This document shows, piece by piece, positions 1 through 5,054 of a stretch of 6,236 nt of DNA; the stretch's first letter is position 1; each line of letters opens with the position of its first letter. The notes beneath the pieces were generated by a model. It did not search any database. It was not told the origin of the DNA and was given only the letters and a program-made list of their open reading frames with translations. Position numbers and translations under genes: made by a program. This DNA comes from Candidatus Woesearchaeota archaeon (lineage in GTDB: Archaea; Nanobdellota; Nanobdellia; SCGC-AAA011-G17; GW2011-AR17), in contig JACQSW010000029.1 of the NCBI GenBank assembly GCA_016211095.1, positions 1 to 6,236 on the forward strand. The letters are read 5' to 3'.

Positions 1-117
1 AAAATAAACCAAAGCAAAAAAAATGTTTATAAAAATCCAGAAAATAAAAATTTTTTTGAAAGTGATCTTATCCAAGGTACCATTCAGCTGTTTGGCAAGG
101 CTATTTTGGGCTTCCAT
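1..117 (-). CDS. N-terminal fragment of a membrane protein, running off the left edge
   Basis: Read on the minus strand, an ATG at 117-115 opens a frame of 39 codons with no stop before the window ends, so only the N-terminus is visible. Residues 1-19 are polar (starting MEAQNSLAKQ). Lys21-Lys22 then precede a strongly hydrophobic aromatic run (about residues 23-39, with motifs such as IFIFWIF and FFALVYF). This looks like a first transmembrane helix with a cytoplasmic, lysine-flanked N-terminus. A TATA element (147-140) lies about 26 bases upstream of the ATG, which fits a leaderless transcript and supports this start. The family cannot be named from 39 residues. A small two-helix ion channel or another membrane protein would fit, but that is a guess. 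Whether the frame stays open beyond the window is unknown. Confidence 0.6.
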   Translation of the reverse strand, partial: MEAQNSLAKQLNGTLDKITFKKIFIFWIFINIFFALVYF

Positions 118-139
118 GCGATAAAATAGCAAACGCAAC

Positions 140-147
140 TATTTAAA
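140..147 (-). promoter_or_regulatory. TATA box for the left-edge membrane protein gene
   Basis: The minus strand reads TTTAAATA, preceded by a run of A residues and a G (AAAAAAAAG) that resembles the purine-rich BRE bound by TFB. The centre lies about 26 bases before the A of the ATG at 117. That is the usual TATA-to-start distance in archaea, so the mRNA would begin at or next to the start codon. Confidence 0.6.
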
Positions 148-184
148 CTTTTTTTTCATTTAGTTTTGTAGAAGAGAGAATTAT

Positions 185-198
185 AACAAAAACCAAAG
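185..198 (-). terminator. Possible T-rich terminator after the hemerythrin-like gene
   Basis: Shortly past the TAA stop at 207-205, the minus strand reads CTTTGGTTTTTGTT. Archaeal RNA polymerase can terminate on such U-rich tracts without a strong hairpin. The tract separates the hemerythrin-like gene from the promoter of the next minus-strand gene. No convincing stem precedes it, so the call is tentative. Confidence 0.3.
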
Positions 199-204
199 AG
201 GATT

Positions 205-681
205 TTAGAAAATTATGAATACTAATTTGTTTTTTTTCGAGGCAATTTTTTCATAAAGAGGGTTTAGCACCTCGTCTTCTATTTTCATCCTTTTCCTTAT
301 AGTTGTTATTATTAGCAATAATTCCATCCTAAATTCATCATTTATCAAAATTTCATCAACTTTCAAATTGCAGTACTTTTTAAAAAAAGAGAACACTCTC
401 TCGGAGATGAAAGCCATTTCTTCAGAAAATTTTTGTGCTGTTTCCTTAACTTTTTTGTCTTTTGAGTTTAATAAGGTGGGATAAAGATGCTCATCCTCTA
501 ATTTTAGGTGGATCAACAGTGTAGTATTCAATTTTTTTAGAGAAAACAGGACGCCACTACGAATAGTGTACCATTCGCTTAAATCGTTTGTTAGTTTTTT
601 CTTTAAGAAATCGTCTAACGAATTGCACAAAACAGTTAGTTCCCAATGCTGCTCTTTTAAGGTCTTAATTAGCTCTTCCAC
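205..681 (-). CDS. Hemerythrin-like (HHE cation-binding domain) protein
   Basis: This 158-residue, all-helical, soluble protein has the signature of the HHE/hemerythrin fold, a four-helix bundle that binds a di-iron centre and handles O2, NO or iron. The visible motifs are H12 in the first helix (EQHWEL) and H58-x3-E62-x2-H65 followed by LYP in the second. A matching segment near residues 132-141 (MKIEDEVLNP) forms the last helix. That segment aligns with residues 59-68 (LKLEDEHLYP), but both histidine positions are replaced (R131, V138). Only three histidines occur in the whole protein, so the metal site, if present, is carboxylate-rich (E62, E87/E88, E135 are candidates) or degenerate. The start is GTG at 681-679: an in-frame TAA lies upstream, and the nearby ATG (683-681) is out of frame. 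The gene is monocistronic and divergent from the exosome operon. The exact ligand and role are unknown. Confidence 0.75.
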   Translation of the reverse strand: MEELIKTLKEQHWELTVLCNSLDDFLKKKLTNDLSEWYTIRSGVLFSLKKLNTTLLIHLKLEDEHLYPTLLNSKDKKVKETAQKFSEEMAFISERVFSFFKKYCNLKVDEILINDEFRMELLLIITTIRKRMKIEDEVLNPLYEKIASKKNKLVFIIF

Positions 682-705
682 ATTGAGATTTAAAGCAAGG
701 TTGGG

Positions 706-714
706 TTATAAAAA
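706..714 (-). promoter_or_regulatory. TATA box for the hemerythrin-like gene
   Basis: The minus strand reads TTTTTATAA, preceded by AAAGAAACA, which resembles a BRE. Its centre lies about 26-28 bases before position 683, so transcription should start within a few bases of the GTG at 681. The mRNA would be leaderless or nearly so, which explains the lack of a Shine-Dalgarno sequence. Confidence 0.55.
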
Positions 715-754
715 TGTTTCTTTTTTTAGGGGCAAAAACGGACAAAACCAAAGG

Positions 755-762
755 TTTATATA
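755..762 (+). promoter_or_regulatory. TATA box and BRE for the RNase P/proteasome/exosome operon
   Basis: TTTATATA is preceded directly by the purine-rich CAAAGG (749-754), a good match to an archaeal BRE plus TATA pair. Transcription is expected to start about 25 bases downstream, near 783-788. That leaves a leader of about 60 bases before the ATG at 846. The element is about 40 bases from the divergent TATA box of the hemerythrin-like gene, so the two promoters share the 715-754 interval and could share a regulator. Confidence 0.65.
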
Positions 763-792
763 GGACATATTTCTTCTTTATGGTTTGAAAGG

Positions 793-819
793 GAGAAGAA
801 AAGGGACGAGTTCCTTCTC
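793..819 (+). other. Inverted repeat in the operon leader (possible mRNA hairpin)
   Basis: Two alternative pairings are visible. GAGAAG (793-798) can pair with CTTCTC (814-819), or AAGGGA (801-806) can pair with TTCCTT (811-816, one G-U pair) around a CGAG loop. A run of nine A residues (820-828) follows. The element lies in the expected 5' untranslated leader, upstream of the ribosome binding site. It could be a weak leader structure or chance in a purine-rich stretch. It resembles no known riboswitch class. Confidence 0.3.
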
Positions 820-832
820 AAAAAAAAATTTT

Positions 833-838
833 GTGGGG
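833..838 (+). promoter_or_regulatory. G-rich ribosome binding site supporting the ATG at 846
   Basis: GTGGGG ends 7 bases before the ATG at 846, a normal Shine-Dalgarno spacing. It overlaps the alternative TTG start at 831, so it favours the downstream ATG. The match to the anti-SD sequence is only partial. Confidence 0.4.
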
Positions 839-845
839 CTATGGC

Positions 846-1178
846 ATGAAGCCTATACCGCCAACTCTAAGAGAAAAGAAGAGATATGTGGCATTTGAAA
901 TCGCAACAGACGTTGAGATGCAAGAAAAAATGATAAAAAAAGCAGTAAACGAGGCAGTAATTAGGTTTGTCGGGGAATTAGGCATGGCAAAAGCTGGCTT
1001 GAGGTTTATTGAAGTTAAAAAAAATAAGGCCTTGGTAATGGTTAACCACAAAGAACTTGATAACGTGAAAGCCGCGCTAACTTTAATAAAAGAAATTGAC
1101 AATCATAACGCCTTAATAAAAACATTAGGCGTTTCTGGAATATTAAAAAAAGCAAAGAACAAATTTATGGGAGGCTGA
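846..1178 (+). CDS. rnp2: Ribonuclease P protein component 2 (Pop5 homologue)
   Basis: This is a Pop5-type protein subunit of archaeal RNase P, the ribonucleoprotein that removes the 5' leader from pre-tRNA; Pop5 pairs with Rpp30 to help the catalytic RNA fold and act. The N-terminal motif PPTLREKKRYVAFE (residues 5-18) is the hallmark of the family. The later GLRFIEVKKNKALVM (51-65) and TLGVSGILKKAK (93-104) fit the alpha-beta fold. The 110 residues from ATG 846 match the usual family length of roughly 100-130. A frame-extending TTG at 831 would add MWGYG, which is not typical of the family; the G-rich site at 833-838 and the family N-terminus both favour 846. It is the first gene of the operon, 8 bases before psmA. 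Rpp30, often adjacent in other archaea, is not in the window. Confidence 0.9.
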   Translation: MKPIPPTLREKKRYVAFEIATDVEMQEKMIKKAVNEAVIRFVGELGMAKAGLRFIEVKKNKALVMVNHKELDNVKAALTLIKEIDNHNALIKTLGVSGILKKAKNKFMGG

Positions 1179-1186
1179 GAAATAAT

Positions 1187-1894
1187 ATGCAAGAAATGAG
1201 CCATCAAATGATGGGATACGACAGGGCAACCACCCTGTTTAGCCCAGACGGAAGACTACTGCAGGTAGAATACGCAAAAGAAGCTGTAAAGCAGGGAAGC
1301 ACAGCCATAGGCATGGTGTGCTGCGACGGAGTCTTGCTAGTTGTAGACAAGAGAGTTGTTGACAAATTAGTTGTTTCAGAATCTGTTGAAAAAATATTCC
1401 AAATCGATGACCACATAGGCGCAACCGCTGTCGGTTTCGTAATGGATGGCAGAGTGCTTTTGGAAAGGGCACAGATAATGGTGCAACAGCACAGGGTAAC
1501 ATATGACGAGCCAATGGACACAGCTGAGCTGGTAAAAGAAATAGCAGACATAAACCAACTGTACACCCAGCTAAGCGGGGCAAGGCCGTTTGGGGTGTCA
1601 GTGCTTTTCGTCGGCATAGACAGCAGGCCAACACTATTCGTGACTGACCCGACAGGCATCTTTTTTGAATACAAAGCAGCAACAGCAGGCGAGGGTGAGG
1701 CAGAAATTAAAAAAATACTTGAGAATGAATACAGCGAGAGCATGACAATAGACGACGGCTTAAAACTGTCAATCAAGGCTTTGAGAAAAGTTTTAGGAAA
1801 AGACTTTGACATGAAAAGGATTGACGGAGCATACATAACTACTGCTAAAAAAACATTTACAAGGATCGAAAAGAAAAAGCTAAAAACCTTATGA
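1187..1894 (+). CDS. psmA: Proteasome subunit alpha
   Basis: This is the alpha subunit of the archaeal 20S proteasome. Seven copies form each outer ring, which gates substrate entry and docks the PAN or Cdc48 ATPase. The gate motif YDR (11-13) is followed by the alpha signature FSPDGRLLQVEYAKEAV (18-34). Lys69 in SVEKI corresponds to the pocket lysine (K66 in Thermoplasma) that receives the ATPase's C-terminal HbYX tail. RPFGVS (about 133-138) and EYKAATAG (about 162-169) are also family-typical. At 235 residues the length is normal. The ATG at 1187 follows GGGAGG (1169-1174) by 12 bases. The ATG at 1196 would give an N-terminus that aligns exactly with Thermoplasma PsmA, so the true start may be three codons later. 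Adjacent cysteines (C45, C46) sit where many homologues have none. The beta subunit is not in the window. Confidence 0.96.
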   Translation: MQEMSHQMMGYDRATTLFSPDGRLLQVEYAKEAVKQGSTAIGMVCCDGVLLVVDKRVVDKLVVSESVEKIFQIDDHIGATAVGFVMDGRVLLERAQIMVQQHRVTYDEPMDTAELVKEIADINQLYTQLSGARPFGVSVLFVGIDSRPTLFVTDPTGIFFEYKAATAGEGEAEIKKILENEYSESMTIDDGLKLSIKALRKVLGKDFDMKRIDGAYITTAKKTFTRIEKKKLKTL

Positions 1895-1906
1895 GGGTGA
1901 GATGTT

Positions 1907-2608
1907 ATGGTTGATGTTGATAAAGCAATAATTGCGCGAATAAAAAAAGGCGGCCTAATTTTTGAGATACTAGTAGACACAGACAAAGCGCTTGCATACC
2001 GTGAGGGAAAAGGCAAACTGGAAGACGCATTAGCGACCGATGACCACATATACACGGATGTTAAGCAGGCAGAGAGGGCTTCTGAGCATGACCTGCAAAA
2101 AATATTTGGAACAGTCGACCCTTATAAAATAGCAAGCATAATAATAAAAGAGGGAGAGATACAGCTAACAGCCAAGCATAGGGAAACTTTACGCGAAGAA
2201 AAGAAAAAACAAATAATCCAGATGATACACCGGAATGCGGTAGACGCAAAAACCGGACTTCCCCACCCCCCTCAAAGGATAGAGAGGGCGATGCAAGAAG
2301 CAAAAGTCAGGATAGATGAATTCAAAAAAGCTGAAGAACAAATCCAAGACATAGCAAGGCATCTGCAAACAATACTTCCAATAAAGTTTGAAATTAGGGA
2401 ATTAGCTGTAAGGATAAACTCAAAACATGCAGGGCAAGGAGTCATGCTCTTAAAAAAGTATGGCAAACTGCTAAAAAGCGAATGGACAACTGATGGAAGC
2501 TTAACAGCAGTAATAGAAATACCCGCCGGAATTCAGGAAGACTTTTATGACGAACTAAACAAACTAACACACGGCGAGGCAGAAACAAAAATACTAAACA
2601 GAAGGTAA
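1907..2608 (+). CDS. sdo1: Ribosome maturation protein SBDS (Sdo1)
   Basis: This is the archaeal orthologue of the Shwachman-Bodian-Diamond protein. In eukaryotes SBDS works with an EF-2-like GTPase to release the anti-association factor eIF6 from 60S subunits; a matching role with aIF6 is inferred in archaea. Three domains are visible: the FYSH domain (about 1-88), a helical middle domain (about 89-160) and a ferredoxin-like C-terminal domain (about 162-233). Diagnostic motifs include GEIQLTAKHRE at the first domain junction (83-93) and TGLPHPPQRIERAM (116-129). The 233 residues match the archaeal family. The start is well set: GGTGA (1896-1900) lies 6 bases before the ATG, a classic archaeal Shine-Dalgarno. 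The gene follows psmA by 12 bases and precedes rrp4 by 7. Its constant linkage with exosome genes in archaea suggests a shared tie to ribosomal RNA quality control. Confidence 0.96.
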   Translation: MVDVDKAIIARIKKGGLIFEILVDTDKALAYREGKGKLEDALATDDHIYTDVKQAERASEHDLQKIFGTVDPYKIASIIIKEGEIQLTAKHRETLREEKKKQIIQMIHRNAVDAKTGLPHPPQRIERAMQEAKVRIDEFKKAEEQIQDIARHLQTILPIKFEIRELAVRINSKHAGQGVMLLKKYGKLLKSEWTTDGSLTAVIEIPAGIQEDFYDELNKLTHGEAETKILNRR

Positions 2609-2615
2609 ACAAAAA

Positions 2616-3305
2616 ATGGGAATACTTATTGAAGATAAACAAATAGTTGTGCCTGGTGAAGAAGTTGCAGAAGGAATGGACTTCCTGCCAGCGCCAGGAA
2701 CATTTAGGGATGGCGACAAAATAGTTGCCTGCCAATTAGGATTGGTTAACATTAGCGGAAGGCTTATCAAAGTCATTCCGTTAGAAGGAGCCTACATGCC
2801 GAAAAGAGGCGATGTAGTGATTGGAAAAATAAATGATTTAACTTATTCTAACTGGTTTGTAGACATAGGCTATGCTTATGAGGCGGCGTTATCGATGAAA
2901 GAAGCAACAACAGAATTCATAGAAAGAGGAGCGGAGCTTACAGACTATTACACCTACGATGACGTCATAGTTGCAAAAATTACAAACGTAACAAAATCTA
3001 AATCAATAGACTTAAGCATGATAGGCCCAGGCCTAAGAAAACTTCAGGGTGGAAGATTATTAGAAATTTCCGCCCAAAAAGTGCCGAGGGTTGTTGGAAA
3101 ACAGGGCAGCATGATATCCATGATTAAGGAAATAACGAATTGCCAAATAATTGTCGGGCAAAACGGGCGGGTGTGGATTAGCGGAACAGAAATATGGCAA
3201 GAAAGGCTGGCCTCTGAAGCCGTACTCCTAATAGCAAGAAAAGCCCACACACACGGATTAACAGATAGGGTAAAAGCTTTCCTTGAAAGCGGGAGCAAAA
3301 AATGA
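2616..3305 (+). CDS. rrp4: Exosome complex RNA-binding protein Rrp4
   Basis: Rrp4 forms the trimeric RNA-binding cap on the Rrp41-Rrp42 hexamer and guides 3' ends into the central channel, with a reported preference for A-rich RNA. The three expected domains are present: an N-terminal beta domain (about 1-62, with VVPGEEVAEGMDFLP at 11-25), an S1 domain (about 63-135, starting at RGDVVIGKI) and a KH domain (about 150-229). The KH motif GKQG (161-164) lies in VPRVVGKQGSM. This layout separates it from Csl4, the other cap protein, which has a zinc ribbon in place of KH. The 229 residues are normal. The start is ATG at 2616, with AAGG (2602-2605) about 10 bases upstream as a weak Shine-Dalgarno. 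Its TGA overlaps the rrp41 ATG as ATGA (3302-3305), so the two are probably translationally coupled. Confidence 0.96.
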   Translation: MGILIEDKQIVVPGEEVAEGMDFLPAPGTFRDGDKIVACQLGLVNISGRLIKVIPLEGAYMPKRGDVVIGKINDLTYSNWFVDIGYAYEAALSMKEATTEFIERGAELTDYYTYDDVIVAKITNVTKSKSIDLSMIGPGLRKLQGGRLLEISAQKVPRVVGKQGSMISMIKEITNCQIIVGQNGRVWISGTEIWQERLASEAVLLIARKAHTHGLTDRVKAFLESGSKK

Positions 3306-4006
3306 GCTACAACAAAAGAAATGATGGAAGAGCTTTCGACGAATTAAGGCCTATGGACGCAAAGGTCGGCATCATAAAAAATGCTTTAGGATCAGCCATG
3401 TTTAGGATAGGCAAAACTGTTGCTTTAGCAGCGGTTTACGGCCCCTCAGAACTCTTCCCGAAATTCCTGCAAAAAAAAGAGGAAGGGCTGTTAAGATGCA
3501 CATATAACATGATGGCCTTCTCAGGCTCAGGAACAAGAGTAAAACCGGGACCAAGCAGGAGATCAAGAGAAATAGAATTGGTTACGCGTAATGCGTTGGA
3601 ATCCGTTTTGGACCTCTCAGAATGCCCAAGGGCAGTTATCAACGTCAACATCGAACTAATACAAACAGACGCAGGCACCAGGTGTGCAGGCATATGCGCA
3701 GCATCCATGGCATTAGCAGATGCTGGCTTCAAAATGAAGGACTTAGTCGCTGCAGTATCAGCAGGCCTTGTAGGTGACAAAATAGTCTTAGACCTCGACT
3801 ACTCAGAAGAAAGCTTCGAAGAAGGCGCAGTTGACATCCCAATGGCATTTATGCCAAGAACCGGAAAAATTGCCCTCCTCCAATTAGACGGGGAAATCAC
3901 AAAAGAGCAGCTTAGAGAAGCGATAAAGCTTGCGAAAAAAGGCTGCAAACAAATCTGTGAAGTGCAGAGGCAAGCATTAAAAGAGAAATACAAAACGGAG
4001 GAATAA
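3302..4006 (+). CDS. rrp41: Exosome complex exonuclease Rrp41
   Basis: Rrp41 is the catalytic RNase PH-fold subunit of the archaeal exosome. With Rrp42 it forms a hexameric ring that degrades RNA 3' to 5' using phosphate and can also add tails with nucleoside diphosphates. Visible family features are NDGRAFDELRP (7-17), the RNA/phosphate-contacting arginines R86-R87 in GPSRRSRE, and IQTDAGTRCAG (120-130). The C-terminal metal/catalytic segment is LDLDYSEESFEEGAVDIP (163-180). D178 matches the second catalytic Asp. At the first catalytic Asp position the closest residue is E170, with about two extra residues between them (see findings). At 234 residues it is close to typical length. The Shine-Dalgarno GGGAG (3291-3295) sits 6 bases before the ATG inside rrp4. 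rrp42 follows after 8 bases. Confidence 0.96.
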   Translation: MSYNKRNDGRAFDELRPMDAKVGIIKNALGSAMFRIGKTVALAAVYGPSELFPKFLQKKEEGLLRCTYNMMAFSGSGTRVKPGPSRRSREIELVTRNALESVLDLSECPRAVINVNIELIQTDAGTRCAGICAASMALADAGFKMKDLVAAVSAGLVGDKIVLDLDYSEESFEEGAVDIPMAFMPRTGKIALLQLDGEITKEQLREAIKLAKKGCKQICEVQRQALKEKYKTEE

Positions 4007-4014
4007 GGATTAGA

Positions 4015-4782
4015 ATGATAACTAAATCTTACACATTAAAATTAGCAAAAAAAGGGGAACGCGTTGATGGCAGAAAATTTACAGAATACAGAAAACCAAT
4101 AAAGATTGAGTACGGAATCTCAGCAAAATCAGCAGAGGGAAGCGCAAGAGTGACTATTGGAAACACAGAAGTTGTTGCCGGAGTAAAGATGAATGTTGAG
4201 TCGCCTTTCCCTGACATGCCAGATGAGGGAACACTAGTTGTTAACGCTGAGCTTAGGCCGATAGCTTCTAAAAATTTTGAGAACGGCCCACCAGGCATCG
4301 ACTCAATTGAGCTGTCAAGAATAGTTGACAGGGGAATAAGGGAGTCTGGAGCCTTAGACTTCAAGAAACTCTGCATCGTTTCAAAAGAAAAAGTGTGGGT
4401 TCTCTTTGTTGACATCTACCCATTGAACGCTGACGGCAACCTTTTTGACGCCTCAGCCTTAGCAGCTATGGCTGCCCTGAAAGATGCGAAGTTCCCAAAG
4501 TTTGATGGAGAAGCAGTAGACTACTCCCAACATGAGGATCATTTGGAATTAGAAAAGGTCCCTCTTGCCTGCACAGTCTTCAAGATAGGCGAAAGCTTTA
4601 TAATAGACCCAACTGATGAAGAAGAGCTAAATACAGACGCAAGACTAACCATAGCAATAACTGAGGAAGGCAAAATCTGCGCAATGCAAAAGGGCGGAAC
4701 AGCAGAGCTAAGCGAAGACGACATAAACAGCATGGTTGAGATCGCTGTTGAAAAAGTGAAAGAATTGAGGAAATACCTATGA
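4015..4782 (+). CDS. rrp42: Exosome complex component Rrp42
   Basis: Rrp42 is the non-catalytic RNase PH-like partner of Rrp41. The two alternate in the hexameric ring, and Rrp42 helps bind RNA and complete the Rrp41 active site. The N-terminal RNase PH motif is GERVDGRKFTEYR (14-26). ENGPPGID (89-96) and ELSRIVDRGIRES (99-111) match the Rrp42 branch, as do LNADGNLFDASALAAM (137-152) and IIDPTDEEE (196-204). The last is an Rrp42-specific replacement for the catalytic aspartate region of Rrp41. At 255 residues it is normal length. The start is ATG at 4015, with GGAGGA (3997-4002) or the closer GGAT (4007-4010) upstream. The TGA overlaps the rpoK ATG by four bases (4779-4782), which suggests translational coupling. 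Confidence 0.96.
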   Translation: MITKSYTLKLAKKGERVDGRKFTEYRKPIKIEYGISAKSAEGSARVTIGNTEVVAGVKMNVESPFPDMPDEGTLVVNAELRPIASKNFENGPPGIDSIELSRIVDRGIRESGALDFKKLCIVSKEKVWVLFVDIYPLNADGNLFDASALAAMAALKDAKFPKFDGEAVDYSQHEDHLELEKVPLACTVFKIGESFIIDPTDEEELNTDARLTIAITEEGKICAMQKGGTAELSEDDINSMVEIAVEKVKELRKYL

Positions 4783-5015
4783 AGTACACAAAATACGAAG
4801 AGGCAAGGATTATCGGCGCAAGGGCGCTGCAGATAAGCATGGGAGCCCCAATAATCCTTAAGCTGAAAGAAGAAGAATTCGAATCCTTACACTACAGCCC
4901 CATAGAGATAGCAAAACGGGAATTCAAAGAAGGGATTATCCCGATAACAATCAAGCGGCCCCTACCAGAAAGAGTTATCAAAGACGAACAACCCGAGGCT
5001 AAGAAAGAAGAATAA
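4779..5015 (+). CDS. rpoK: DNA-directed RNA polymerase subunit K (Rpb6/omega homologue)
   Basis: RpoK is the archaeal counterpart of eukaryotic Rpb6 and bacterial omega, a small subunit that clamps the largest RNA polymerase subunit and aids assembly. Almost the whole family core is visible: YTKYEEARIIGARALQISMG (3-22) and PIEIAKREFKEG (41-52) followed by IIPITIKRPLP (53-63). The protein begins immediately before the conserved core, so it lacks the acidic N-terminal tail of eukaryotic Rpb6, as is usual in archaea. A short charged C-terminal tail (about 64-78, ending EAKKEE) extends beyond the core. The Shine-Dalgarno GAGG (4767-4770) lies 8 bases before the ATG, inside rrp42. It overlaps rrp42 by four bases and is followed by a T-rich tract, so it is probably the last gene of the operon. 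rpoK more often sits with rpoN and ribosomal protein genes. Confidence 0.95.
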   Translation: MKYTKYEEARIIGARALQISMGAPIILKLKEEEFESLHYSPIEIAKREFKEGIIPITIKRPLPERVIKDEQPEAKKEE

Positions 5016-5040
5016 TTTCTTCAAATTTCTTTTTTTCTTC
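5007..5040 (+). terminator. Probable T-rich terminator after rpoK
   Basis: GAAGAA (5007-5012) can pair with TTCTTC (5017-5022) around a four-base loop, a weak six-pair stem that includes the rpoK stop codon. A strongly T-rich tract follows (5026-5040, with seven consecutive T at 5030-5036). Archaeal RNA polymerase terminates at such U-rich tracts. Because the next gene begins only 15 bases later, termination may be partial and allow read-through. Confidence 0.5.
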
Positions 5041-5054
5041 TAATCCGAAAAAAA

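Noticed and set aside
62..124. Plus-strand GTG frame of 20 codons, with a TATA-like TTTATAAAA at 25-33
   Set aside because: The encoded peptide has no recognisable feature and lies opposite the better supported minus-strand membrane-protein frame. The TATA-like string falls inside that coding sequence.
7..753. Three copies of AACCAAAG at 7-14, 191-198 and 746-753
   Set aside because: An 8-base A-rich word recurring three times in AT-rich DNA is not surprising. The first copy is inside the left-edge coding frame and there is no regular spacing, so it is not treated as an operator or repeat family.
566..763. Plus-strand frame of 65 codons opposite the hemerythrin-like gene and its promoter
   Set aside because: It overlaps the HHE domain gene and both divergent promoter elements and shows no family motif. 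It is a chance frame.
780..788. Two-codon upstream frame ATG GTT TGA before rnp2
   Set aside because: The expected transcription start (about 783-788) falls within or after it, so it is probably not in the mRNA.
831..845. TTG start extending Pop5 by five residues (MWGYG)
   Set aside because: The family begins near MKxxPPTLREKKRY, and the G-rich site at 833-838 suits the ATG at 846. The TTG has no Shine-Dalgarno of its own, being preceded only by an A/T run.
1204..2055. Long minus-strand open frame of 283 codons opposite psmA and sdo1
   Set aside because: It lies entirely opposite two confidently identified genes and the start of the second. Its translation is Ser/Leu-rich without recognisable motifs, and it has no promoter or ribosome binding site. 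It is a shadow of the codon bias on the other strand.
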